Source: Candidatus Aminicenantota bacterium
GTDB lineage: Bacteria; Acidobacteriota; Aminicenantia; Aminicenantales; Aminicenantaceae
Assembly: GCA_021162615.1 (NCBI GenBank)
Contig: JAGGYH010000140.1
Span: forward strand, 1-44,576
Direction of reading: 5' to 3'
DNA: 44,576 nucleotides
The number at the start of each line of letters is the position of its first letter. Position 1 is the stretch's first letter. The notes under the pieces are model-generated. The model made no database searches. It was not told where the DNA came from and saw only the letters and a program-made list of their open reading frames with translations. A program made the position numbers and the translations under genes. Shown here piece after piece: positions 33,517-41,005 of the stretch.

Positions 33517-35946
33517 TCAGTACATCCAGCGGAAACGGCGCTGTCCGCCGTTAACGGCTTTTGCATCAAGAGCCCACATCCCGCGTCCATGAGTGGCGAC
33601 CACAATGATGTTGTCTCTGGGATGAATGATGAGGTCCTGCACATAGACAGTAGGTAGATTTCCGCCCAAAACAGCCCAGGTTTTTCCTTTGTCTTTGGAT
33701 ACATAAACACCGACGTCTGTTCCCACATAGAGGATGTTTTCATTGATGGGGTCTTCACGGATCACATTCACAGGTCCCAGGGGAATCCCTGAGGATATGT
33801 CTTTCCATGTCTGTCCGAAATCGTCTGACATCCATACATATGGTTTGAAGTCGTCATTGCGTTTTCCGTTCTGTGTCATATAGACTACTGAGGGATTGTG
33901 TTCGGAAGCCACGATACGGCTGACCCATTTTTTGTAGGGAAGCCCGTCCATGATTTCTTTCCAGTTTCTTCCGCCGTTATGGGTCACCCACACTTTTCCG
34001 TCGTCTGTGCCTGTGTAGATAAGGTCAGGATTAAATGGGGATTCGGAGATGGCAAAGATGGTCTGATAAGGGATGTCACCCAGTTCGTCTTTGTTGCCGT
34101 AACTTAGATCCGGGCTGATTCTTTCCCAAACATCTCCCTGGAAACGGGAGCGGTACAGGTATTGAAGTCCAAGATAAACGGTTTCCGGATGGCTGGGGGA
34201 TAATATAATAGGAGCCAGCCACTGGCCTCGGAGAGGATCGATTTCATTTGTCTGAGGGGGAAAAATATTTTTCATCTCTCCGGTCTTAAGGTTGGATCGT
34301 GTGATGCGTCCGTAAAATCCGGCAGAATACACGATATCAGGGTCGTTGGGGTCAATGGCATGAGTGGAGCCTTCACCGCCGGGGGCGTATTCCCATTCCA
34401 CAGCTTGGTATCCTTCTGTCTCATTCCCTCCGGCACCAGGCATGGCCATCCTATATCTTCCGGAGCCCGTTCTTTTCAGGACTTCTCCCCGGTAACTGCC
34501 GTGGTCCTGCATGGAGCCGTAGACATGGAATGGGGTTGCCATATCATAAGAAACATTGAAAAACTGGCACACAGGCAGATTATCTGTAAAGCTCTTCCAG
34601 TTAGCGCCTTTGTCATAAGAGACAGCAAGGCCGCCGTCATTGACATTGAGGATGTAGTTGGAATTCTGAGGATCTATCCACATTCCGTGATGGTCTCCGT
34701 GGACGTTTCGCCCGATGCTTTGGAACGTCTTTCCCCCGTCAGTTGAAACACTCAGGGGAACTCCCATGATATAAACTCTATCGGGATCATTGGGGTCGAC
34801 CCGGATTTGCCCGAAGACCCACCCGTATGTTCCGGAATGGCGCATCATGAAAGCCTTCATTTGTTCTGTTTGTCCGCTTGTTTGATGCCAGGTTTCGCCT
34901 TTATCGTCAGAGCGGTAAACCGTGGCTCCCTTGATGATTCCTTCCAAAGCGCCTGTGTATGAATCAGCTTTTTCTTCTTCTGTTAGTTTTCTGGCGATTT
35001 CGTAGTTATCGACCAGGGCATAAAGCGTATTGGGCTGACTGATACAGATATCAAGTCCGATTCGTCCCCTATATTTTGCTTCGGGAAGACCATTGTTTAT
35101 GGGGCTCCAGGTTTTTCCTCCGTCCGTAGTCTTGAAGATGCCGCTCTGGTCATAGCCGGCAAAGTTGCGGGGGTCGTTCCATTTGAGGCGGATTCTCTGC
35201 CAGAGGGCTGCGTACAGGGTATCTGAATCCTCAGGGTCCATGGCCAGGTCATATCCGCCGACACGGGGGCCTTTATAGAATATTTTATTCCAGGTTTTTC
35301 CTCCGTCTGTGGTCTTATAGATCCCTCTTTCTTCATTATCTGTCCATTCATGCCCGCCAGCTGCTACATAGACTGTATCCGGGTTCTCAGGGTGGACAAC
35401 AATACGGGCGATTGTTAAAGAGTCGGCAAGGCCCATATGGTTCCAGGTTTTTCCCCCGTCAGTTGACTTATAAATCCCCGCACCATTTTGGGAACTGCGG
35501 AAGATGTTGGCTTCCCCGGTTCCTACCCATAGAACCTGAGGATTTGTCGGGTCAAGAGCGATGTCTCCTATGGAAGCGGTGATCTCGTTTTCAAAGATGG
35601 GTTCCCAGGTTGTGCCCTCATTCACGGTTTTCCAGACTCCGCCCGAGGCTGTGGCCACATAGATGGTGTAATTTTTCCCTTTGGGTGTTACTACAGCAAC
35701 GTCCGTACACCGGCCGCTTATGTTCGTGGGACCGATGTGCCACCACTTAAGGTCTTTGAACTCTGAGTTGGCCTCCATTTCCAGGTGCTTGGAGAACCAC
35801 TCGAAGCGCAGCGCAGGATCTGTATTCTGTATAACTTCTTGTGATTTTATCTTTTTGGCAGTAAAGGATGAGGCAGATATTCCTCCGATCAAGAAAAGGG
35901 CAAGAAAAGCAACAAGAAAAATCGAAAAAACATGTTTGTGTGACAT
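33517..35946 (-). CDS. secreted Asp-box (BNR/VPS10-like) beta-propeller protein
   Basis: An 809-residue exported protein with a signal peptide (residues 1 to about 26, ending GGISAS). At least nine Asp-box motifs are visible, for example STDGGKTWNHM, TTDGGKTWNKI, TTDGGKTWSPI, SDDKGETWHQT, STDGGKTFQSI, SDDFGQTWKDI and SKDKGKTWAVL, implying one or two large propellers of the sialidase/sortilin type. It ends THGRGMWALDAK plus a short tail. Similar proteins are abundant in Acidobacteriota and Bacteroidota and may bind or cut glycans or peptides. No catalytic residues can be assigned. AGGAGG precedes the ATG. Confidence 0.88.
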   Translation of the reverse strand: MSHKHVFSIFLVAFLALFLIGGISASSFTAKKIKSQEVIQNTDPALRFEWFSKHLEMEANSEFKDLKWWHIGPTNISGRCTDVAVVTPKGKNYTIYVATASGGVWKTVNEGTTWEPIFENEITASIGDIALDPTNPQVLWVGTGEANIFRSSQNGAGIYKSTDGGKTWNHMGLADSLTIARIVVHPENPDTVYVAAGGHEWTDNEERGIYKTTDGGKTWNKIFYKGPRVGGYDLAMDPEDSDTLYAALWQRIRLKWNDPRNFAGYDQSGIFKTTDGGKTWSPINNGLPEAKYRGRIGLDICISQPNTLYALVDNYEIARKLTEEEKADSYTGALEGIIKGATVYRSDDKGETWHQTSGQTEQMKAFMMRHSGTYGWVFGQIRVDPNDPDRVYIMGVPLSVSTDGGKTFQSIGRNVHGDHHGMWIDPQNSNYILNVNDGGLAVSYDKGANWKSFTDNLPVCQFFNVSYDMATPFHVYGSMQDHGSYRGEVLKRTGSGRYRMAMPGAGGNETEGYQAVEWEYAPGGEGSTHAIDPNDPDIVYSAGFYGRITRSNLKTGEMKNIFPPQTNEIDPLRGQWLAPIILSPSHPETVYLGLQYLYRSRFQGDVWERISPDLSYGNKDELGDIPYQTIFAISESPFNPDLIYTGTDDGKVWVTHNGGRNWKEIMDGLPYKKWVSRIVASEHNPSVVYMTQNGKRNDDFKPYVWMSDDFGQTWKDISSGIPLGPVNVIREDPINENILYVGTDVGVYVSKDKGKTWAVLGGNLPTVYVQDLIIHPRDNIIVVATHGRGMWALDAKAVNGGQRRFRWMY

Positions 35947-35972
35947 AAATACCTCCTAATAAAAAGTTATTA

Positions 35973-35989
35973 TGATATATAATATATCA
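35973..35989. promoter_or_regulatory. AT-rich palindrome upstream of the Asp-box gene
   Basis: TGATATATAATATATCA is a perfect palindrome around a central A, lying 27 nt upstream of the Asp-box start codon. Its half-site TGATATAT equals that of the vapBC operator palindrome at 37081-37096. An operator is possible; AT-richness makes chance plausible. Confidence 0.35.
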
Positions 35990-36017
35990 GAAACCAATAG
36001 TTAAAGAAATGAATTTA

Positions 36018-36046
36018 TTGACTCTTTTTTATTCAGTTTATATCCT
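36018..36046 (+). promoter_or_regulatory. promoter of the 36.1-kb secreted protein gene
   Basis: TTGACT (36018-36023), 17-nt spacer, TATCCT (36041-36046). It reads toward the gene at 36099, which also has AAGGAGG before its ATG. Confidence 0.5.
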
Positions 36047-36098
36047 AAATGCTGTACAAAGGTCCTGTTTATAATAATTAAGAATAAGGAGGATAAAT

Positions 36099-36707
36099 AT
36101 GAAAAGGGGACTCTTGGTTTTTGGATTGGTTATATCATTAGCCATGCTTCCTTGTTTGTTAAAGGCAGAGCTGGTTTCCGAAAGCCTTGATGGCAGCTCA
36201 TTCGGTCAGCAGGAAGAGATAGAGAAGACCATTTTAGATGCACTGGATATGCTGAAAAAAGGAGATACGAACCAGGCGGTCTCCTTACTGGCTGAAGCTA
36301 TGATGATGATCAAAAGCAGCGAGAAGCTAAGCGTGAGCCAACTGTTTCTCTGCACAGAGATCATTGGATACAGGGATTATGAGAAGAGGGAAAGAAACAC
36401 ATTAAAATCCGGTGAGCCGTTCCTTCTTTATATTGAGCCTGCCGGATATCAGATCAAAAAAGAAGGAAGCGAATATAAAATCTGGGTATCTGAAGATGCG
36501 TCTATTATTAATGAGACGGGAGACATCATCTTCCAGCAAAACAACTGGGTGGAATATCAAAAGGGCTTTGTCAGCCCGGTCATCCCGTTTTATATAACGA
36601 ACCGCGTCACAGATATCCCTCCCGGAAAATACACCTTTAAATTCACCATAAAAGATAAGTACAAGAACTCTTTTTTGGAACAGTCTTTTGATTTTGTTGT
36701 GGAGTGA
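36099..36707 (+). CDS. secreted protein of unknown function
   Basis: 202 residues. A Sec signal peptide (1 to about 23, ending LLKAE) precedes a helical part with ILDALDMLKKGDTNQAVSLL, which looks like a single TPR-type hairpin. The C-terminal half (about 100-202) is beta-rich, with FLLYIEPAGYQIKKEG and IPPGKYTFKFTIKDKYKNS, suggesting an Ig-like or carrier fold that ends in FDFVVE. I recognise no named family. It is divergent from the Asp-box exoprotein, with a short shared control region. Confidence 0.75.
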   Translation: MKRGLLVFGLVISLAMLPCLLKAELVSESLDGSSFGQQEEIEKTILDALDMLKKGDTNQAVSLLAEAMMMIKSSEKLSVSQLFLCTEIIGYRDYEKRERNTLKSGEPFLLYIEPAGYQIKKEGSEYKIWVSEDASIINETGDIIFQQNNWVEYQKGFVSPVIPFYITNRVTDIPPGKYTFKFTIKDKYKNSFLEQSFDFVVE

Positions 36708-36870
36708 GGAACCGACCTAGCTTATTGATTAAAGTAAATTCTCCGGGCCTGTCCCCCTATTAAAACATCAAAACTCAGATAGTCTATCCAGCTTTTTATC
36801 GATCTTTAACACGGAATGAAGCAGAACATTGACTCCATTGGCACAATCCTGGAGAGTTGTGTATTCTTAC

Positions 36871-36978
36871 TTCATCTGTAAACACCGCCACTTCCAAAGG
36901 ATGAAGGGTCCTGATATTGTTTTCATTGATCACCTGGACACATTCGATAGCTCCTAAAACACCCAGAGCCCCATCATA
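36871..36978 (-). pseudogene. relic of M20-family hydrolase (allantoate/carbamoyl-amino-acid hydrolase type)
   Basis: Reading the minus strand from 36978 gives YDGALGVLGAIECVQVINEN and then RTLHPLEVAVFTDE. This is the characteristic metal-site segment of M20 amidases (family text DGVLGVLAGLE...RPIEVVVFTNEEG). A TGA codon lies immediately upstream of it and the similarity fails after TDE. Only about 36 codons remain, so it is a decayed gene fragment. The rest of the 36708-37050 gap holds no convincing gene. Confidence 0.5.
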
Positions 36979-37052
36979 TCATTGTGAGATCATTGAGAAA
37001 AGATAACGAATTTTTACGTCTACTTGTCTAAGTGTACAGCTACGTATATTCC

Positions 37053-37081
37053 TTTACAGAAATCTTTAATTGATATATACT
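37053..37081 (+). promoter_or_regulatory. vapBC promoter
   Basis: TTTACA (37053-37058), 17 nt, TATACT (37076-37081). The last base of the -10 box is the first base of the operator palindrome. Confidence 0.6.
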
Positions 37082-37096
37082 ATGATATATATCATA
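37081..37096. promoter_or_regulatory. palindromic operator of the vapBC operon
   Basis: TATGATATATATCATA is a perfect 16-nt palindrome covering the predicted transcription start, with another half-site TGATATATA just upstream (37071-37079). This is the expected place for VapBC autorepression. It is followed at once by AAAGGAGG, the ribosome site. Confidence 0.6.
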
Positions 37097-37109
37097 AAGG
37101 AGGCTTCTC

Positions 37110-37337
37110 TTGCAAACCGCAAAAATATTCACAAACGGAAGAAGCCAGGCTGTTAGACTGCCCAAAGAATTCCGGATGCCCGGAGATGATGTTTTCATTA
37201 AAAAAATCGGAAACATAGTCATCCTTATTCCGAAAGATGCACCCTGGTCAACCCTGGTCAATAGTCTTGATCAATTTACAGATGATTTTATGAAAAGCCG
37301 GAAACAATCCTCTCTGGATACGAGGGAAAATCTTTAA
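37110..37337 (+). CDS. vapB: antitoxin VapB (AbrB/SpoVT type)
   Basis: 75 residues from TTG 37110, with AGGAGG 6 nt upstream fixing the start. The N-terminal swapped-hairpin DNA-binding domain reads TAKIFTNGRSQAVRLPKEF, typical of VapB antitoxins. The C-terminal segment (about 45-75) would wrap the toxin. It overlaps vapC by one base (TAATG). It is expected to repress its own promoter at 37081-37096. Confidence 0.92.
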   Translation: MQTAKIFTNGRSQAVRLPKEFRMPGDDVFIKKIGNIVILIPKDAPWSTLVNSLDQFTDDFMKSRKQSSLDTRENL

Positions 37338-37741
37338 TGATGTACATGCTTGATACAAATATTTGCATCTATATCATAAAGAGAAAACCTGCGCATGTTA
37401 TAAAAAGATTTCAGAAAACCCGAATTTCGAAAATAGGTATCTCTTCCGTAACTTTGAGCGAACTCTTCTATGGTGTAATGAAAAGTTTGAAGCCAGAACA
37501 AAATCACCTGGCGCTCGTTCAATTCGCAGCTCCATTGGAGATCCTTGCTTATGATCACAAAGCAGCTCAATATTATGGAGATATCAGATTTCAGTTGGAA
37601 AAGCAGGGCACTCCAATTGGAGCGCTGGATACTTTTATTGCTGCGCATGCCCTTTCCTTAGGTTGTATTCTTGTTACAAACAATGAAAAGGAATTCAATA
37701 GAGTTCCAAGACTAAAAGTCGAGAATTGGACGAAGTTATAG
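37337..37741 (+). CDS. vapC: toxin VapC, PIN-domain ribonuclease
   Basis: 134 residues. The PIN acidic residues are present: Asp6 in YMLDTNICIYIIK, Glu42 in SSVTLSELFYGV, Asp98 in GALDTFIAAHAL, and the fourth site region TNNEKEF near 114-120. Homologues cleave tRNA or rRNA. Translation is coupled to vapB, whose stop overlaps the start. A second ATG three bases on is also possible. The pair looks intact. Confidence 0.93.
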   Translation: MMYMLDTNICIYIIKRKPAHVIKRFQKTRISKIGISSVTLSELFYGVMKSLKPEQNHLALVQFAAPLEILAYDHKAAQYYGDIRFQLEKQGTPIGALDTFIAAHALSLGCILVTNNEKEFNRVPRLKVENWTKL

Positions 37742-37834
37742 GGGACGCTCCATAAGGTACCACCCTATATTACTGATCTTTTTAGGTATTAAAAATATTC
37801 TATATTTTTTCCTTTGGAATATTTTCATTTGTAT

Positions 37835-37969
37835 CCCCTTATTGTTGAAGATCATAAAGTCATAGACAAGATCATCAAACACCTTAAACTGACTTTTAAG
37901 GCTGAACGGCCCCCGTCTCCTCAGGCTCAGCTCCGAATAGCGGCTGAGGAACAATCAGAATATATGTGA
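37835..37969 (+). pseudogene. C-terminal relic of IS91-like transposase
   Basis: The frame from 37835 to a TGA at 37967-37969 reads LIVEDHKVIDKIIKHLKLTF, then KAERPPSP and AAEEQSEYM. This is like the extreme C-terminus of IS91-type transposases, where VIDKIIKHLKL is followed by a Pro-rich stretch and an acidic end. The zinc-binding and catalytic parts are missing. It is one of several mobile-element relics in the 36.7-38.3 kb interval. Confidence 0.5.
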
Positions 37970-38198
37970 AACTCTAGACTCCTGAATCAAGGACAAGGAA
38001 GATCTCTGTCTTTTCTGAGCCTTACTAATCCTCATTTTATGATATTCTCTCGCCTCTGGTGGGTTTTTGTTGACTGGATGAGTTTTTTTTGTGTATCATG
38101 GTTGATAGAATCGCTTGGAAATTTGATGGAATTGAGTGAAAATCACCATCAACAGAAAAAGCAGATTCTTATTGTGTGCCATGAGATTTGGATGGCGG
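37970..38198. other. non-coding interval in relic-rich region
   Basis: Between the transposase relic and intron domain V I see no gene. It may be remaining intron sequence (domain IV or 5' parts) too decayed to recognise. Confidence 0.3.
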
Positions 38199-38269
38199 GA
38201 GAGGTATGAGTCGAGAGGTTCACGTACCGTTCTGCGAAGGGCTGGGGTGAAACTCCCTGGTCTACTCAC
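38199..38269 (+). ncRNA. 3' end of a group II intron (domains V and VI)
   Basis: 38199-38232 is a 34-nt domain V. Its stem GGTATGAGTC/GGTTCACGTACC is closed by the GNRA tetraloop GAGA (38213-38216) and has the 2-nt CG bulge at 38223-38224. Domain VI follows, ending TCTACTCAC at 38269, the usual intron 3' end. In the catalytic triad position AGC reads AGA (38200-38202), facing G. The remaining intron and its reverse transcriptase are not seen upstream, so it is a relic. Confidence 0.75.
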
Positions 38270-38306
38270 CCTTAAAAAATAAATATTTTTTGGGAGGATG
38301 CTGGCA

Positions 38307-38624
38307 ATGAGAAAGAGCATCAAGTTTTTGTTGGTCCTTGTTGTTTTTTTGTTTTTTTTAAATGGTTGCATCGAAGATTTAGTCAGTAATTCAGCCTATG
38401 TCCGTTTCCGAAACGATTCAGCTACAAAAACGGTTATGGCTGTCTGGGACGGTGTAAGCATGGGGGGGAATCTAGCACCCGGAGAAATTACTGAATATTA
38501 CGAACAAAACCCAGGAACGCATACTCTTGTCTGGAAGAGGGCTTCAGATGGCAAGGCTCTTACTTCCATGGGTTATCCGAGTTTGGTGTCAGGTAAATAC
38601 TACACTTACCCCTACAGCGATTGA
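38307..38624 (+). CDS. small lipoprotein
   Basis: 105 residues from ATG 38307, with GGAGG 9 nt upstream; the ATG at 38298 touches that site and is less likely. The signal peptide is very hydrophobic and ends FLNGC (lipobox). The mature part, with YVRFRNDSATKTVMAVWDG and SGKYYTYPYSD, looks like a small beta-sandwich that may bind at the surface. It starts 37 nt after the group II intron end. Function unknown. Confidence 0.7.
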   Translation: MRKSIKFLLVLVVFLFFLNGCIEDLVSNSAYVRFRNDSATKTVMAVWDGVSMGGNLAPGEITEYYEQNPGTHTLVWKRASDGKALTSMGYPSLVSGKYYTYPYSD

Positions 38625-38640
38625 TTGTTTTTAAAAGCTT

Positions 38641-38859
38641 ATTTATAGGGGACAGACCCGGCTATCTTCCCTATTTCCATATAATTACGACACTTTTCCA
38701 CAGTTAGTTACAGTTTAAATCGATGATTTTTAGGCCCAAAATTAAAAGAAACTAAAGGAACTGGATGATAAAGGGGAATTCGTATTGATTGTTTTTTGAT
38801 AGGGGAGGAGGATTCTAGAATGCGAACGACACGCTGATCCTGGGAATGAGCATATCCGT
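38641..38859. repeat. 219-bp direct repeat, copy 1
   Basis: It aligns to 43879-44097 with no gaps and only about four mismatches. It covers the 3' flank and last 14 codons of the barrel-protein fragment. It begins with TAGGGGACAGACCCGG, a short motif also found in variant form at 36748 and 40612. This copy is in the natural context of the barrel gene, so it is probably the source. Confidence 0.9.
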
Positions 38860-39178
38860 ACGGGATCGGCTCACGAAATAATTCACATTATTCCCAACAA
38901 TTTCGATATCACCCGGCATCAGATAATCCGCAACTCCTCCCTGGATATATCGGATCCCTATATCCAGCATAACAGAAGAACGAATTTTTTTCCTCGGTCC
39001 TAGAAAGTGGACAAGATCCAACACAAGACCACCACCCAACCCATAGCTCAGCACAGTGGAGAGCAGATGATTCGTGCTGGCTATCCGTTCGTCATCATAA
39101 TCATAATCGTCACAAACTCTCGTGTCAGTGGTTAGATGCTGGAGACCCATTTCATTCCCCTGAGAAAAAACAAAGGCC
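38815..39178 (-). pseudogene. C-terminal fragment of outer-membrane beta-barrel protein
   Basis: The frame is open from a stop near 39178. A Met at 39150 would give 111 residues. The sequence has alternating barrel strands (LSYGLGGGLVLDLVHFLG, SVMLDIGIRYIQGG) and ends LIPRISVSFAF with the terminal Phe of outer-membrane barrels. No signal peptide or N-terminal half is visible, so it is probably a truncated gene. The final codons are duplicated at 44053-44097. Confidence 0.6.
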
Positions 39179-39353
39179 TACTTGTTTATGTCTGATACTG
39201 AGGACAACGGTCCCCATATTCGGACAAGCGCACATGAAATAAAATAAGCAGGCCCGGTCAACCAGAATTGCTTTACACTCTCATAATGGGCTGAGCTTGT
39301 AAAGAAGGGAAATATGGCAGTAAAGTTTTTTTAAATACCAAAAAGGAGGGATT

Positions 39354-39488
39354 ATGAAACGCACGACTTTTTTAAACACACTTCTGGCTCTCATAATCTT
39401 CGCCCGGAACAGCGGGTTCTTTTTGCTCAGACAGTGGGATATCCTGCAGAGACCCAGGCCACATAAATTTGGGAAACAAGAAAGATGA
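39354..39488 (+). pseudogene. frameshifted start of an exported protein
   Basis: AAGGAGGG lies 4 nt before an ATG that encodes MKRTTFLNTLLALIIFA, a good signal-peptide start. The frame then turns into unlikely arginine-rich sequence and stops after 44 residues. The neighbouring frame reads PEQRVLFAQTVGYPAETQAT, which looks like the natural continuation. A one-base frameshift relic is likely. The rest of 39179-39659 shows nothing further that I can support. Confidence 0.4.
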
Positions 39489-39659
39489 ATTTCTCAACTC
39501 AACTTTCCAATTGACTGGATTTGTCTTTTTTTTATATGATAGGCAAGAGAAGCGAAGCATTCAAAAGGCAATAATTTGATGAAATCAGGGGGAAATAGGG
39601 TCAACTTTGGCTGATAGATATGAAATCAAAAAACCCAGCGCTTTTACGTGTTTTTTAAA

Positions 39660-40334
39660 ATGAACATATCCCCATTAACGCTGCTTTATTTATTTTTTGC
39701 CCTGGCCATCTCTGTGTTTTTTTTGATCAGGGCCGAGTTTATGAAACGAAGATGGCAGTTTTACATCTTAAAGCCCATCTCCACAATGCTGGTGATTTCT
39801 GCAGCTCTTATGTCTCTTCAGCAGCCATCATGGAATAGAACCTATACCTTGGGCGTGCTCCTGGGGCTCATATTTTCCTTTGCTGGGGATATCGCCCTGA
39901 TGTTTCAGGAGAAGAGGAAGGCTTTTTTAGCAGGACTGGTTTTTTTTCTGGCAGCTCATATTGTTTATGCAGCTGTTTTTCTGACTCTAGGGAGATTTAC
40001 GCTGTGGGATCTTGTTTCGGCACTGATCCTGATGGCTGCCGGCGCAGGCTTTTACATGCTGATCCGGCCCAATCTGGGATCAATGAAGGGACCGGTCATC
40101 GGATACATCGTGGTCATTTCCTTTACGGTGAACCGGGCCTTCTCGGCATGGGCCAGCCCCGAATTTAATCCGGCTCAGGCATGGATGATCGCATCCGGCG
40201 TCCTTTTGTTCTACTTTTCAGATGTGATTCTGGCGGCCACTAAGTTCTGGAAAACATGGAGATACAACCGCATCAGTTTGGTATTTTATTACATCGGTCA
40301 ATTTCTGATCGCGCTGGCTGCCAGCTATTTTTAG
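39660..40334 (+). CDS. YhhN (TMEM86/lysoplasmalogenase-like) membrane protein
   Basis: 224 residues from ATG 39660. GTG 39648 is an in-frame alternative and neither has a clear ribosome site. Seven to eight transmembrane helices. Family text LKPISTMLVISAAL, IFSFAGDIALMF and FLAGLVFFLAAHIVYAAVF agrees with the YhhN family, whose animal members hydrolyse the vinyl-ether bond of lysoplasmalogens. Anaerobic bacteria can make plasmalogens, so such a role is possible. The substrate is not known here. Confidence 0.85.
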   Translation: MNISPLTLLYLFFALAISVFFLIRAEFMKRRWQFYILKPISTMLVISAALMSLQQPSWNRTYTLGVLLGLIFSFAGDIALMFQEKRKAFLAGLVFFLAAHIVYAAVFLTLGRFTLWDLVSALILMAAGAGFYMLIRPNLGSMKGPVIGYIVVISFTVNRAFSAWASPEFNPAQAWMIASGVLLFYFSDVILAATKFWKTWRYNRISLVFYYIGQFLIALAASYF

Positions 40335-40349
40335 CTTTTTAGGGGGATG

Positions 40350-40373
40350 CCCATTAGAAGGCGGCTGTCAAGA
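40350..40373. repeat. 24-nt sequence duplicated at 43855-43878
   Basis: An identical 24-nt stretch centred on TTAGAAGGCGGCTGTC occurs at 43855-43878, where it forms the first piece of the intergenic patchwork. The surrounding 40335-40571 interval has no gene I can support. Confidence 0.85.
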
Positions 40374-40571
40374 GGATAGACAAAATCATTCATAATAATT
40401 ATATTATCAGTACAGTAAATATGTGAGTTAATCTTGGAAACTCGGATGTGCCCGATATTTCGTGATAAGAGGATGCAGTAAGTTCTGCTCCAGACACCCA
40501 TAGGGATCAAGGCACAAGGATGCCCCTGGCACACAAAGGTGCCCCAGAAAACGATCGGTACCATGCCATGT

Positions 40572-40997
40572 CTAAGAGAGGGATATAACAGATCCATGGT
40601 TTGTTCCAGTCCTGTCCCCAAATAAAATATCGGCTTCCTTTTCAGCTTCGGAAGGGGATCGGCATATCACTGCTTCATAGCCATGCTCTGATTTTGAGAT
40701 GTTTTGCATATCCACCCCTCCCTCCCCGGAAACGATTCTGATGACCTTTCCCACCCCGGTTTCTACGGCGGCCTCCATGGTTTTGCTTATAATTTTATTC
40801 ATGCCTTCGCCGCTGGGATTGTATTCTCTCACATCGGATATCGCAATGTAACCGGGCTTTAATTTCCCGGCTTCCCTTCGCAGATCATCGTGCAGTGCGG
40901 CGATATCCTTTTCAGTCAGAACTCCCTTCAATGTCGTATACAAACGGTTTTTCTCGACATCCGCCCGGACGGATACCTCTTTTTCATCCGTTTTCAT
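40572..40997 (-). CDS. STAS-like (SpoIIAA-type) small protein
   Basis: 141 residues, cytoplasmic. Alternating strands and helices (NRLYTTLKGVLTEKDIAALH, GYIAISDVREYNPSG, KVIRIVSG, YEAVICRSPSEAEKEADILF) fit a STAS-like fold, similar to anti-sigma antagonist domains. No obvious phosphorylatable Ser in the canonical place. It starts 8 nt after the MBL enzyme gene, and its ribosome site GAGGTG overlaps that gene's stop. After ILFG the last 14 residues read through the repeat-like GGGGACAGGACTGG, so the original stop may have been lost. Confidence 0.65.
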   Translation of the reverse strand: MKTDEKEVSVRADVEKNRLYTTLKGVLTEKDIAALHDDLRREAGKLKPGYIAISDVREYNPSGEGMNKIISKTMEAAVETGVGKVIRIVSGEGGVDMQNISKSEHGYEAVICRSPSEAEKEADILFGDRTGTNHGSVISLS

Positions 40998-41005
40998 TCT
41001 TCACC

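Noticed and set aside
40331-40621. 96-residue minus-strand frame between YhhN and the STAS-like gene
   Set aside because: Overlaps the STAS-like gene end in another frame, runs through a duplicated repeat piece and shows no fold-like pattern.
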